A stretch of 64,000 nucleotides of DNA from JADKAV01 sp963769435 (GCA_963769435.1 CAVYLN010000002.1:1984001-2048000), one strand, 5' to 3'; counted from the first letter of the stretch, positions 19,042-31,654 are shown. The notes: generated by a model from the letters alone, not told the origin. A program made the numbers and translations.

Positions 19042-19929
19042 ATGAGCGTGCACAAGGCGAAGGCCAACGGCATCGAGGTCGCCTACGAGACGTTCGGCGA
19101 CCCCGGTGATCCCCCGATCCTGCTGGTCATGGGGCTGGGAACCCAGATGATCGCGTGGCCCGACGAGGTGTGTGAAGGCCTGGCCGGTCGCGGCTTCTTC
19201 GTGGTGCGGTTCGACAATCGCGACGTCGGCTTGTCGACCCACATGCAGGACAGGGCGCCGTCCATGGTGGATGTTGTAGTCCGGCGCAAGCGCCCGCCCT
19301 ACACGATCGACGACCTGGCCTCCGATGCGTTCGGACTGATGGACGCCCTGGAACTGCATTCGGTGCATCTGGTGGGCGCCTCGATGGGTGGCTTCATCGC
19401 GCAGTCGATGGCGATACGGCAGCCGCGGCGCATCCGCAGCCTCACGTTGATCATGACCTCCACCGGCTCCCGGAAGGTCGGGAACCCGAAGCCCGCGCTG
19501 TTCAGCCGCCTGACCAAGCGAAGGGTGGTCGCCGACCGCGCGACCGCGCAGGAGATGACCGTGGAGACGTTCCGGATCATCGGCTCGAAGGGGTACGCCT
19601 TCGACGAGCAGTACCTGATGGACATGGCCGGGAAGTCCTACGACCGCGCCCACGACCCGGGCGGCTACCTGAGGCAACTGGCTGCGATCGCGGCGCAACC
19701 GGACCGCTCCAGCGATCTGCGCAAACTACGGATGCCGGCGTTGGTGATCCACGGTCTGCACGATCCGCTGGTCGCCTACAGCGGGGGCCTGGCCGCGGCG
19801 CGCCTGTTGCGCAACGCCAAGTTCGTCGGGTTCTCCGGCATGGGCCACGATCTGCCCCGGGAACTATGGCCGGAATTCGTCGAGGAGATCGGGGATCTCG
19901 CGCTGAGGGTGGAGCGCCGGACCTCCTGA
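19042..19929 (+). CDS. Alpha/beta hydrolase
   Basis: This 295-residue protein has the alpha/beta-hydrolase layout: oxyanion region ILLVMGLGTQMIAW, then FDNRDVGLST, nucleophile elbow HLVGASMGGFIAQ, an acidic residue after LVIHGLHDPLV, and His in GMGHDLP. The pattern RFDNRDVGLST is typical of the aclacinomycin-methylesterase-like and haloperoxidase-like branches. The substrate cannot be told. AGGAGG stands immediately before the ATG. Confidence 0.88.
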   Translation: MSVHKAKANGIEVAYETFGDPGDPPILLVMGLGTQMIAWPDEVCEGLAGRGFFVVRFDNRDVGLSTHMQDRAPSMVDVVVRRKRPPYTIDDLASDAFGLMDALELHSVHLVGASMGGFIAQSMAIRQPRRIRSLTLIMTSTGSRKVGNPKPALFSRLTKRRVVADRATAQEMTVETFRIIGSKGYAFDEQYLMDMAGKSYDRAHDPGGYLRQLAAIAAQPDRSSDLRKLRMPALVIHGLHDPLVAYSGGLAAARLLRNAKFVGFSGMGHDLPRELWPEFVEEIGDLALRVERRTS

Positions 19930-19968
19930 GCCGCCGGTCCCGTCGGGCCCCGGGGGTACATTCGGAGT

Positions 19969-20625
19969 GTGAGAAGACTCCTGGTCGGACTGCTGGCACT
20001 GGTCGCGATGGCGGGCTGCAGCGACGGGTCGGGGACTCCGACCGAATCCCCGACGATCGGGATCCCCACACCCTCGGCGGCAGGGGAGGTGCCCGAGTCG
20101 CTGGCCCCGGGCAGTGACTGGATCCTGGTCGGGCCGAACACCGCCGACGTGCGATTGGCCGGCCGTGGTGTGACCCTGCGCTTCGCCGAGGATTCGACCC
20201 TCTCAGGGTCCGCGCCGATCAACACCTACTCCGGGCCGTTCGCCGCTGAGGAAGGGAGCCTGGAGATCGGTCCACTGGCGCGTACCGAGATGGGTGGTGA
20301 CCCCGACCTGATGGCCGCCGAGGATCAGTACTTCCAAGCACTGAGCGTCGTGGACGGATTCGACGCCGATGGTGAGCAACTGTTCCTGCGCACCGGCGAC
20401 ACGGTCGTGTTGCGGTATGCACTTGAGGACACCGCGGCCGTGTTCGGCGCGACTCTGGTCGGCAAGAAGACCGCGAAGGCGCGCACTGCAGCCACCGATG
20501 AGGGTTATGACTTCCGGGTGGTGTCGGTCGACGGGGAAAGCAAGCCGGTCACGATGGACTACCGTCCGGACCGGCTCAACGCGACCGTGGTGGACGGCCG
20601 GGTTGTCGAGGTCACGGTCGGCTGA
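19969..20625 (+). CDS. Lipoprotein with META-like and I78-inhibitor-like domains
   Basis: The 218-residue protein begins with a lipoprotein signal (lipobox VAMAGC). Residues of about 50-150 resemble a META/HslJ-type domain (strand LRFAEDSTLSGSAPINTYSG). The C-terminal part (about 165-218) has the I78 peptidase-inhibitor-like pattern (VSVDGESKPVTMDYRPDRLN then VEVTVG). It is therefore probably a surface lipoprotein that could shield against a protease. The start is GTG at 19969. The I78 resemblance is by eye and moderate. Confidence 0.72.
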   Translation: MRRLLVGLLALVAMAGCSDGSGTPTESPTIGIPTPSAAGEVPESLAPGSDWILVGPNTADVRLAGRGVTLRFAEDSTLSGSAPINTYSGPFAAEEGSLEIGPLARTEMGGDPDLMAAEDQYFQALSVVDGFDADGEQLFLRTGDTVVLRYALEDTAAVFGATLVGKKTAKARTAATDEGYDFRVVSVDGESKPVTMDYRPDRLNATVVDGRVVEVTVG

Positions 20626-20646
20626 TTCTCGGCCTCGGTCCGGCTC

Positions 20647-23600
20647 TCACTGGGACGAATGCTGGGCGACCCAATCCGTCAGTTCAGCCGGAGGCATCGG
20701 GCGGGCGAGGTAGAAACCCTGGCCGGCGCGTCACACCGAGCTCCTCTGAGCAGGTCCGCCTGGGCCTCGCTCTCCACCCCTTCGACGATGGGTTGAGCTT
20801 CTAGGGCGATCACCATCTGAATCGATGCCTGAGCAGTTCCCGGCTGCGCGCTTCGTCGTTCGCGCCGCATCAACAAGGACCGATCGATCTTGATCTTCGC
20901 CGGCCGGAGCCGACCGAGGAGGTCGAGGTTGGAGTACCCGGTGCCGAAGTCGTCGATGCAGATCTGTGCCCCGAGACGCTGGAAGAGCAGCAGGGTGTCG
21001 ATCGCCGTGCCCCGCGTCGGGAAGCAGTGTCTGTTCGGTGACTTCGATCATCAGATGCCCCATTCCACCCGGGGGCGTCCAGGCCATGACGCTCTTGGTG
21101 AGTTCGCGGTCCTCGAGTTCCTCGACGGCGAGATTCATGCTCACCGGGATCTCGGCCATGGCGGATCACCGCGGAAGGAGCGCAGGTCCTTGTCAAGGAC
21201 AGAGCGGCCGATCCGGCCGATCTCCCGTAGCAGCCCGGTCTCGCGGGCGTCTTCGATGAAGTCCACCGCACAGACGACTCGTCACCTCGTTCGAGCCGGA
21301 TGAGCCCTTCGACGGCGAGTCGCAGTCCCCGTGTCCGAGATCGACGATCGGCTGGTAGTACATGCAGAAGGCCCTACCTCGGACCGCGTGGGACAGTTCT
21401 TGGCGGCGTGCGCCTTTCGCCCGGGCCAGTTCGTTCATCGCCGCCTGAAAGTACTCGCGGTGATCGCCGCCGTGCTTCTTGGCCGAGTACATGGCGGTGT
21501 CCGCATTGTGGAGCAGTTCCTCGGCGGTCGCTCCGTCGTCCGGCGCCACCGCGATTCCGATCGACGCCGTGACGTAGAGGTCGCCGTCTGCGCGGTGTAT
21601 CGGTTCCCTTACCGCTGCCAGAATCCGCTCGCAGGCCGATTCGAGAGCCGTCCGACCCGTCAACGTCGCTCACCAGGATCCCGAACTCGTCGCCTCCGAG
21701 CCGGCCGACGTTGTCCTTGCCGCGAGTGGTCGAGGCGATTCGCTCGGCGACCTGAGACAGTGCAATGTCGCCGCTGCTGTGGCCGTGCGTGTCGTTGATC
21801 TCTTTGAAGCCGTCGAGGTCCGACCCAGAGCACCGCGCAGGTCGTCTTGGTCCGGCGAGCACGGGCGGATTCCTGCTCCACCCTTCTCATGAATTCCGAC
21901 CGCGACAGGACACCGGTCTGGATGTCGTAGCGGATCTGCTTCTCAAGATCCTCAGTCGTCTCCAGATGTGGGGTCAAATCGTTGATCGCCACGAGTCGTC
22001 CGTGCCCCGCTTTCGTAGGCGGTGTCGAACTCTGCGGTGTCGGACGGATCGGAACCCAGTGCGGTCGTCTCCACAGAGATCCAGTGGGGGTTCCCTGCCT
22101 TGTCGATGAGGCGATGCCTTGAGACAGGAGGCGCGTCGGCTCCCCGGTGATCAACGCTGGCCACGAGCGCCTGCAGGGGCATACCGATGAGCGCGGCGGG
22201 GTCGTAGCCGGTGAGTCGGACGAAGGCGTGGTTCGTGCGTAGGATCTTGGCATCGGAATCGAGCAGCACCACACACAACGTCCGCAGCGTGAAGAAGGAT
22301 TCCAGCAATTCGTGTCGGCGTGACGCGATCGCCTCGATCGCCCTTCGTTCGGTCACATCGCGCACGAAGCCGGTCGTGACACCTTTGACGCCGCCTGACC
22401 CGGGCATGGGTCTGGCCGACTCCCAGACCCAGCGAACCGTGCCATCGGGGCGAACGATCCGATACCTGACGTCCCAGGTGTTCGCCTTCCCGGACATGGC
22501 AATCGCCACTCGGTCACGGTCCTGGTCGTGGACTGCTGCCAGAAGCAGGCCGGGATTGTCGATGACGAGCGCGCGATCGAGTCCGAACACCACCTCGACA
22601 CCCTTGCTCAGCAAGAGGAAGCGCCCACTTCGGTCTCGCTGCCACACCACGTCCTCCAGGGCGTCGGTGACTGCGCTCAGGCGTTCCAGAGTGGCGACGA
22701 CCTCCCGCTGTGCGGTGGCGACCTCGGTCACGTCAGTCACGATCACAACTGCGCCTTCGACCAGCGAATCATCACCGACATAGGGGCGTACCTGTACCAA
22801 GTAGTCCTTGCCCTGGCCAGTGGCGTTGGTCATCCAGGTGCGTCCAGGACGGATGGCAGCATGCAGGGCGGCATCGAGATCGGGGACCGGCACGGTCGTC
22901 GGTACGGATCCGAGTTCGCGGCCGATGTCGGCATCGATGAGTGCGAAGACCCTCACCGCTGCGGAGCTGAATGATGTGATCCGCAGGTCCTTGTCCACCA
23001 GAACGAGGCCGGCGGAGATGCTTGCCTGAACGTTCTCCATGTCGGTCTTGGCCCGTTGCATCTGCGAGGTGCGGACCTGCAACTCCTGGTTCAGCGTCGA
23101 CAGTTCTTCGTTGCTGGCCTGGAGTTCCTCATTGGCACTCTGGGATTCCTCCGATGAGGCTTGGAGTTCCTCGTTGAGCGCACGCAACTCCTCATTCGAC
23201 GCGCTGAGGTCCTCCACCGTGGCGTGGAGGGCGGCCTGAGTGGCCTCGAGTTCCTGGCTGAAGGCCTGGATCTCCGCGGAGGGATCGACCGGTTGGGTCT
23301 CGGGGCTGGTCTGCTCGTCGGGTTCACTGAACGAGATGACCGTCAAACCCGGAGTGTCCTGCTCGAGCCTCGTCGCTGTGACGAGCACCCGACCAGCGGA
23401 CGTTGACACCTGCATGCTGACCACATCCAGATTCCCGTGGCGCAGTCGCAGGAGCAGGCTGCGAACGGGGACCCGCATCTCGTTGCGGAGAAGGGCGGTC
23501 ACCTGAGTGGACGGTGGTCCCTGGGAGACCCAACACCAGGGGCTGACATCGCCGATGACGTCCACCACCTCGTCGTTCTCATCGGCGACGAGTGACGGCG

Positions 23601-25154
23601 GCAGGAGTTGTGCCAACAAGGCATCGTGGGTTCTGTCCGGCTCTACCGGCGTCCTGGATTGCGGTGCCGGGGTGTAGGTGGCGGCCACCGCCGCCGAATC
23701 CGGGACGCCGGAGTCCGTGCGTCTGTAGATTCTGTGTTCGGCGTCCACGGCGGAGAAGTGGTGATTGCCACCGGACACCTGCTCAGACTGTCCCAAGAAC
23801 AACAGCCCGCCAGGTTTCAGCGCGAAACGGAACATGCCAAGTGCCTGCTGCTGGACCTTGCTCTGAAAGTAGATGAGGGTGTTCCGAACGCACACCAGGT
23901 CCAGTCGAGGGAAGGGTGGATCCACGCTGACGTTGTGTCGGGCGAACACGATGGTCTCGCGCAGAATCGGTGAAACCTCCCACTCGGTGCCGCTCCTGCG
24001 CCACCAGCGCTCGCGCATCGGTTGTGGGATGCCTTGCACCGCTGCTTCGGAGTAGCGACCCGCTCGACCGATGTTGAGATCGTCCTCGCGCAGATCGGTC
24101 GCGAAGATCTTCAAATGGTTGGCGAGGTCGGCCGGAGAGCCGAGGGCTTCAGCGGCCAGCATCGCCACGGTGTAGGCCTCTTCACCCGTGGCGCATCCAG
24201 GTACCCAGATGCGCCGCTGCCGCGCAGGATCTCCCTGAGACCAGGTGCGGAGCAGTTCGGCGGCCAGGGCCGCCCAGGACTCGGGATCGCGGAAGAAGCC
24301 GGTGACGGCGACCAGCAGAGCCGAACCGAGTTGTCGTGCCTCGTCGTCGCGCTGGCGCAGCAGGTCGATGTAGGCGGCCAGAGATTCACATCCGGTGAGG
24401 GTTTGACGGCGCTCGATCTGCCTGTTCAGGGTGCCCATCTTGTAGCCGGTGAAGTCGATTCCGCACGACTCGGCTCAGTTCATTCAGGATGGCAGTCAGC
24501 GGATCGGCCCGACTGTCTCCACGGGGCCGGGTACGCCGATGGGCGCGACGTCGGAGCCCCCCGCCGGTGGGTGAGCGCCCGACGGCGGCAGTTGGGTAGG
24601 CGGGCGAGGATTTCCGGCAACTCCGCGGCGTCGATGACCGCGTCGACGACTCGGTTGCCGCGGCGGCCCTCGGCATCGCGTCGAACTCCGCGGACTGCGT
24701 GCTCTGCGCGAGGACGACGCCGCCGGCGGCATGGATGGCGCGGGACTCCCTCGGAACCGTCCGATCCCGACCCCGAGAGGATCACCGCGACGGCGTCCGA
24801 GCCGACGTCTTCAGCAAGGGATGTGAGGAGCATGTCGATGACTGGGTGCGGACCGGGATGATCAGCGGGTCCGACAGATGCACGTGTCGGTCGTGGACGG
24901 TGATGTCCATGTGCGGAGGACAGACGAAGATCACTCCGGGCTCCAGTGGCGACCCGTCGACGGCCAGGACGCACCCGCAGGCCGGTGACGCGGCCCAGAA
25001 GGTCGACCAGAGGGCTCTCGTGATCGGGCGACATGTGCTGGGCGACGATGTACGCGAAGGGCAGATCGGGTCCCAACGAGTGCAGCGCCTCACTGAGCGC
25101 TTCCAGACCTCCGGCCGAACTACCGATGCCGACGACTCTTCGGACCTTCGCCAT
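20647..25154 (-). CDS. CheB-CheR-PAS-GGDEF-EAL multidomain signalling protein (multiple frame breaks)
   Basis: One gene of about 1,500 codons. In order: CheB methylesterase (GIGSSAGGLEAL, AQHMSPDH), CheR methyltransferase (VAVTGFFRDPESW, WVPGCATGEEAY), a Glu/Ser/Asn coiled coil of repeated SNEELQA-type heptads, three PAS-like sensor segments, a GGDEF domain with intact GRLGGDEF, and an EAL domain with QPIVDL, VEGL in place of EAL, and DDFGTGYS. It would make and break cyclic-di-GMP in response to a signal. The stretch 21952-24438 reads cleanly; breaks occur in CheB (24950-24480) and in GGDEF/EAL (22000-20700). No other chemotaxis genes are near. Confidence 0.78.
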
Positions 25155-25337
25155 GGCCTCGCACCTCACCAGCGGTTCGCCCGGTTTGCCGCTTTTTCCG
25201 GTGGTTCTGATGTTAGTCGGAGCGCAGGTCTCGGCGCCACGGGCGCAACTCGGTCACCCAGGGTCACAGGAGAACCCGTGCCACGATGGTCCCGAAGGCG
25301 CGGGATGATTGCGCACTTGTGGCCAGGGGAGGTCATT

Positions 25338-25738
25338 GTGAAGACCCACATCGTGAGACTGGACACTGATCAGAGGCTGTTCACGGACCTGACCGGTGAC
25401 GCGGAGACCTTCGTGGCCGGCCACGGGGACGGGTTGCTCAGCGTGTTCGTGCCCCATGCCACCGCTGGCGTGGCGTTGATCGAGACGGGCGCGGGCAGTG
25501 AGCCGGATCTCGCAGATGCCCTGGAGCGGCTCCTGCCCACGCAGGACATCTACCGCCATCGGCATGGAAGCCGAGGTCATGGCCGGGACCACGTGCTGCC
25601 CGCCTTCGTGTCCCCCAGCCTGACCGTCCCGGTGTGGGCGGCCGACTGGCTCTTGGAACCTGGCAGAGCATCGTCCTGGTCGACCCCAACCGGGACAACC
25701 CGCAGCGGACGGTACGGCTGTCATTCGTCGAGGGCTGA
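25338..25738 (+). CDS. YjbQ/UPF0047 family protein (one frame break)
   Basis: The family signatures are clear: VFVPHATAGVALIE near residue 40, HRHGSRGHGRDHVLPAF, and the closing GTWQSIVLVDPNRD with LSFVEG. YjbQ proteins are small trimeric proteins reported to have secondary thiamine-phosphate-synthase activity; the true role is unclear. GGGGAGG lies just before the chosen GTG. A single-base break near 25660 (between the WLL and GTWQS segments) splits the reading frame, and the normal stop is TGA at 25736. Confidence 0.8.
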
Positions 25739-25768
25739 GTGGTTGCGTGGTCGTGATTGACTGCCGGC

Positions 25769-26433
25769 ATGGACATTGTGATCATCGGTGGACACGGCAA
25801 GGTGGCGCTGCAACTCATCCCCCTGCTGAGCGGCGGCGGGTCAACGGGTCGATGCGGTGATCCGCAATCCACTGCACAGTGACGAGGTGGTGGCCGCCGG
25901 TGCGGAGGCGGTCGTCGCCGACGTGGAGACGATGGACACGCGCTGCGCTCGCTGACCTGTTGCGCGGCCATGACCTGGTCGTCTGGTCGGCAGGTGCCGG
26001 AGGGGGCGACCCCCGGCGCACCTACGCCGTCGACCGCGACGCGGCGATCCGCACCATCGATGCAGCGTCCGTCGCCGGGGTCGGACGGTTCGTGATGGTG
26101 TCGTACTTCGGCGCTGGTCCTGACCACGGTGTGCCGTCCGACCACTCCTTCTTCGCCTACGCGCAGGCGAAGGCCGCAGCCGATGAACATCTACGGGACA
26201 GCGGACTGGTCTGGACGATCCTCGCGCCGAGCAGGCTCACCGACGACCCGGCGACCGGCTGTATCGAGATCAATACTCCAGAGTCGCCTGTGGCCGGGGG
26301 TGCGGTGCCGCGGGCCGACGTTGCCGCCGTGATCGCCGCCGTGGCTGGGCGTACAGACCTGTCGGGCCGGACGATCGAGTTCAACACCGGCCCGGAACCG
26401 ATCGGGCAGGCGTTGGACACGCTGGTGGGTTGA
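25769..26433 (+). CDS. NAD(P)-binding SDR-type atypical reductase (two frame breaks)
   Basis: The protein of about 220 residues opens with the Rossmann motif IVIIGGHGKVALQL and continues with DVETMD, then DLVVWSAGAG, the YAQAKAAADEHL motif and TILAPSRLTDDPATG. This is the atypical short-chain dehydrogenase / NmrA-like sugar-epimerase-like group (NAD(P)H-binding domain 10). Its substrate is unknown. Frame breaks lie near 25840 and 25938. It starts about 30 bases after yjbQ. Confidence 0.8.
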
Positions 26434-26456
26434 TCGAGGCCGCTCTGCGGCGAAGT

Positions 26457-26500
26457 GTGCAAACATCCGTGCGTCCTGTGACCGGATATTCACAAGTTTG
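26457..26500. repeat. 44-nt interspersed repeat, copy 1
   Basis: This 44-base segment (starting GTGCAAACATCCG, ending CACAAGTTTG) is identical to 26576-26619 and is preceded in both places by GGCGAAG. It holds a short inverted repeat (ATCCG...CGGAT). A diverged inverted copy lies at 31614-31654. Confidence 0.85.
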
Positions 26501-26575
26501 CGGCAGGCGCGGGGCGCTGGACGGGCGCTTGGCGAACCGGCACAGGCGTCGTGACGGTTCCGTGGCGGCGAAGCC

Positions 26576-26619
26576 GTGCAAACATCCGTGCGTCCTGTGA
26601 CCGGATATTCACAAGTTTG
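26576..26619. repeat. 44-nt interspersed repeat, copy 2
   Basis: It is identical over 44 bases to copy 1, in the same orientation, 119 bases downstream. The two copies fill most of the 201-base gap between the SDR gene and the convergent SHOCT gene. Confidence 0.85.
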
Positions 26620-26634
26620 AGCGGGGCGACCGGC

Positions 26635-27201
26635 TCAGCCCTCCAGCAGGCGCGCCTTTGCGGCGCTGAACTCCTCGTCGGTGAGCATGCCGTCGGCCTT
26701 CATCTGCACGAGTTTGGCGAGGTCGCCGACCGGCCCGTCGTCCTCCTGCGGCGCCGCTGGCCGCTGCTGATCCAGCGGGTGCGGAATTCCGAATTCGCGG
26801 AACAGCGGGATCTGCTCGGGTGAGGCGCCATCGGGCATCCCCACGGCGAAAAGCGTCGGGTCCGTCGCGGAGTACCAGGCCGGCCAGACGTCCCCAACCC
26901 TCGGCATCTGGGTCTGGTTGATCAGGATCTTCTTCTTGGCCTGGAACGGCGCACCGCCGCGCAGCGGCTCCATCTGGAAACTCACCCAGCACTGGATGTT
27001 GATGTTGTTCACCACCATGCCGGTCGGGTCGATGCGCACGATCTTCGCTCTGGCCTTCTGCCCGGTGGTCATGAGTTCTTGCGCCTGAGCGGCCTTCGCC
27101 GGTGAGTTGCCGGAGAAGCTCCTGCGAACGAAGAACACGATCGCGAAGGTGACCGCGATCGGCACCAGGACCGACAACAGAATCACGGTGTTGAGGTTCA
27201 C
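26635..27201 (-). CDS. SHOCT-domain single-pass membrane protein
   Basis: This 188-residue protein has one N-terminal transmembrane helix (about 5-26), a soluble beta-rich middle (KARAKIVRIDPTGMVVNNIN), and a C-terminal SHOCT motif (LVQMKADGMLTDEEFSAAKARL). SHOCT motifs are short oligomerisation-like tails of unclear role. It is divergent from the DUF485-actP operon; nothing else suggests a function. Confidence 0.82.
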   Translation of the reverse strand: MNLNTVILLSVLVPIAVTFAIVFFVRRSFSGNSPAKAAQAQELMTTGQKARAKIVRIDPTGMVVNNINIQCWVSFQMEPLRGGAPFQAKKKILINQTQMPRVGDVWPAWYSATDPTLFAVGMPDGASPEQIPLFREFGIPHPLDQQRPAAPQEDDGPVGDLAKLVQMKADGMLTDEEFSAAKARLLEG

Positions 27202-27488
27202 GTTGGTAATGATGGCGCCCTGCGGGCTGCTCTGCCAAGGGTCTGTTCGGCCGGAGCCTCACCGGTCGGCCGTTTGAACGACCTGCGTTCGTCCGAAACG
27301 CACGAGGACCACGCACCGTTCGTGTCCCGCCACCGACCGTTCGTCGCGGCCCGACAGGACCACCCATGGACCCCTTCGCGCCGCTCGCCGCAGGTGGCCC
27401 TGAACACGGTTCTTCCATGGTGCGCACCCCCATAACGTGTCACCACCGAGGGCGGAACAGGCCGCTCGACGATCGGAAGGCAGGACCG

Positions 27489-27842
27489 ATGACAGTCAAC
27501 CAGGACCCGCTGAAGGTCGGGGGCACCCCCGATCCGGAGGCGTATCTCAAGGCGCAGGGGAGCCCGCAGTTCGTCGAGCTCCGCAAGCGCTACCGGGGCT
27601 TCTCGTTCCCGATGACCCTGGCATTCCTCGTGTGGTACTTCGCGTTCGTGTTCGCGGCCGTGTTCGCGCCGGCATGGATGGCCACCCCGGTGTGGGGCAA
27701 CGTCAACCGCGGCATCGTCTTCGGCCTGCTGCAGTTCGTCTCCACGGCGCTGATCACGTGGCTGTACGTGCGGCACGCGAACAACAAGCTCGACCCGCTG
27801 GCCACGGAGATCCGTGAAGACCTGGAAGGAACCAGCCGATGA
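27489..27842 (+). CDS. DUF485 membrane protein upstream of acetate symporter
   Basis: The 117-residue protein has two transmembrane segments (roughly FSFPMTLAFLVWYFAFVFAA and GIVFGLLQFVSTALITWLY) and the DUF485 pattern. DUF485 proteins are nearly always encoded directly before ActP-type cation/acetate symporters. Here the stop overlaps the symporter ATG (ATGA), supporting a joint role in the membrane. GGAAGG precedes the ATG. The 287-base gap upstream holds no gene and should contain the operon promoter. Confidence 0.9.
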   Translation: MTVNQDPLKVGGTPDPEAYLKAQGSPQFVELRKRYRGFSFPMTLAFLVWYFAFVFAAVFAPAWMATPVWGNVNRGIVFGLLQFVSTALITWLYVRHANNKLDPLATEIREDLEGTSR

Positions 27843-29460
27843 ACGCCACCGCAGGCAGCCCCATTGTCAACATGAGCATCTTCGTGGCGTTCGTCGCCAT
27901 CACGATGTTCATCGTCATCCGGGCCTCGCGCACCAACCGCACCGCGTCCGACTACTACACCGGCGGTCGCTCCTTCACCGGCGGCCAGAACGGCACCGCC
28001 ATCGCAGGCGACTACCTGTCCGCCGCGAGCTTCCTCGGTATCACCGGTGCCATCGCACTGACCGGGTTCGACGGGTTCCTGTACTCGATCGGATTCCTCG
28101 TCGCCTGGCTGGTGGCACTGCTGCTGGTCGCCGAACTGCTGCGCAACACCGGCAAGTTCACGATGGCCGACGTGTTGGCCTTCCGCATGCGGCAACGACC
28201 GGTGCGCATGGCCGCCGCCATCTCGACGCTGGCCGTCTCGTTCTTCTACCTGCTCGCCCAGATGGCCGGTGCCGGTGGTCTGGTCAGCCTGCTCATGGGC
28301 GTCACCGGAAACCTCGGGCAGTCCCTGACCATCGCGGTGGTCGGCGTGCTGATGATCGTCTACGTGCTCGTCGGCGGCATGAAGGGCACGACCTGGGTGC
28401 AGATCATCAAGGCGGTCCTGCTGATCGCCGGTGCCGCGCTGATGACGTTCTGGGTGCTCAGCAAGTACGGCATGAACCTCTCGACCCTGATGGGCGCCGC
28501 CGCGGACAACAACCCGCTCGGTGAGAAGCTGCTCGTCCCCGGGCGCGAAGTACGGCGTCGACACCTTGAGCAAGGTCGACTTCATCTCGCTGTCCATGGC
28601 GCTGGTGCTCGGCACCGCGGGTCTGCCGCACGTGCTGATGCGCTTCTACACGGTCCCCACCTCCAAGGAGGCGCGCAAGTCGGTGGTGTGGGCGATCAGC
28701 CTGATCGGCCTGTTCTACCTGTTCAGCCTGGTGCTCGGCTTCGGTGCCGCGGCGCTGGTCGGTGCCGGACGTCATCAAGGCCGCTCCCGGCGGAGCGAAC
28801 AGCGCAGCACCACTGCTGGCCTACGAGCTCGGCGGCACGCTGCTGCTCGGCTTCATCTCCGCGGTCGCGTTCGCCACGATCCTGGCGGTCGTCGCCGGCC
28901 TGACGATCACGGCGAGCGCCTCGTTCGCCCACGACGTGTACGCCAACGTCATCAAGCGCGGTGAGGTCTCCGCCGACGCCGAGGTCAAGGTGGCGCGGAT
29001 CGCGGCGGTCGTGATCGGCGTGTTCGCGATCGTGGGCGGCATCCTCGCCAAGGACCAGAACATCGCGTTCCTGGTGGCGCTCGCCTTCGCTGTGGCCGCC
29101 TCGGCGAACCTGCCGACGATCCTCTACTCGCTGTTCTGGAAGAGGTTCACCACCCGCGGCGCGCTGTGGAGCATCTACGGCGGTCTGATCTCCTCGATCA
29201 CACTGATCGTCTTCTCCCCGGTGGTCTCGGGCAAGCCGGTCGTGGAAGCCACGGGCAAGAGCCCCTCGATGCTGCAGGGCGTGGACTTCTCCTGGTTCCC
29301 GCTGGACAACCCGGGTCTGATCTCGATCCCGCTGGCCTTCTTCCTCGGCTGGCTGGGCAGTGTGACCGACCCGAACAAGGCGAACGCCATGAAGTTCGCC
29401 GAGATGGAGGTGCGGTCCTTGACCGGTGCCGGTGCCGAGAAGGCCACCGTCGCCCACTGA
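27839..29460 (+). CDS. actP: ActP-type cation/acetate symporter (two frame breaks)
   Basis: This sodium:solute symporter family protein of about 540 residues has the usual long series of transmembrane helices. Family blocks include TASDYYTGGRSFTGGQNGTA, GDYLSAASFLGITG, and GTAGLPHVLMRFYT. It probably imports acetate or related short monocarboxylates with Na+. Single-base breaks occur near 28540 (just before AKYGVDTLSK) and 28770 (before PDVIKAAPGG); sequence similarity is intact on both sides. It is coupled to DUF485 upstream and followed by acs, the enzyme that activates the imported acetate. Confidence 0.9.
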
Positions 29461-29482
29461 CCCCGCCCCCTACCCCAGGACG

Positions 29483-29523
29483 GGCGTCCGGGTGGTGTGA
29501 GTTGGCCCCGCCACCCGGACGCC
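29483..29523 (+). terminator. Hairpin after actP
   Basis: A perfect 13-bp stem (arms 29483-29495 and 29511-29523, GGCGTCCGGGTGG and its complement) with a 15-base loop follows the actP stop by about 20 bases. No T-run follows, so it may slow or stabilise rather than fully terminate the transcript. Confidence 0.6.
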
Positions 29524-29549
29524 TCACCAAACCTGATCCCCGACGCGGT

Positions 29550-29597
29550 GTTGCGCCGTTGCTGAGTCCTGGCCCCCCGAACCGACAACGGCGCAAC
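29550..29597. repeat. Intergenic palindrome in actP-acs gap
   Basis: The arms GTTGCGCCGTTG (29550-29561) and its complement (29586-29597) pair perfectly and extend outward with one bulge to CGCGG. The loop is 24 bases. This is the second hairpin in the 191-base gap before acs. A possible decayed relative (CGTTGCTG...GAACCGAACAA) lies at about 45655-45690. Confidence 0.7.
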
Positions 29598-29651
29598 ATC
29601 CGCGATCCGACACCACCGACAGTCGCAGCACCACCTGACGAAAGGCTCCTC

Positions 29652-31596
<1,945 letters not shown>

Positions 31597-31613
31597 ACGG
31601 CGGAGGCGAGCCG

Positions 31614-31654
31614 AACTTGTGAATATTCGGTCACTGGATGAACGGATCTTTGCA
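31614..31654. repeat. Diverged inverted copy of the 44-nt repeat
   Basis: These 41 bases match the reverse complement of the repeat at 26457 and 26576 at about 36 positions, including AACTTGTGAATAT and TTTGCA. The copy lies just after the acs stop. Confidence 0.7.

Noticed and set aside
26457..26619. Ends of an insertion sequence
   Set aside because: The copies are direct, only 119 bases apart, and nothing between them could encode a transposase.
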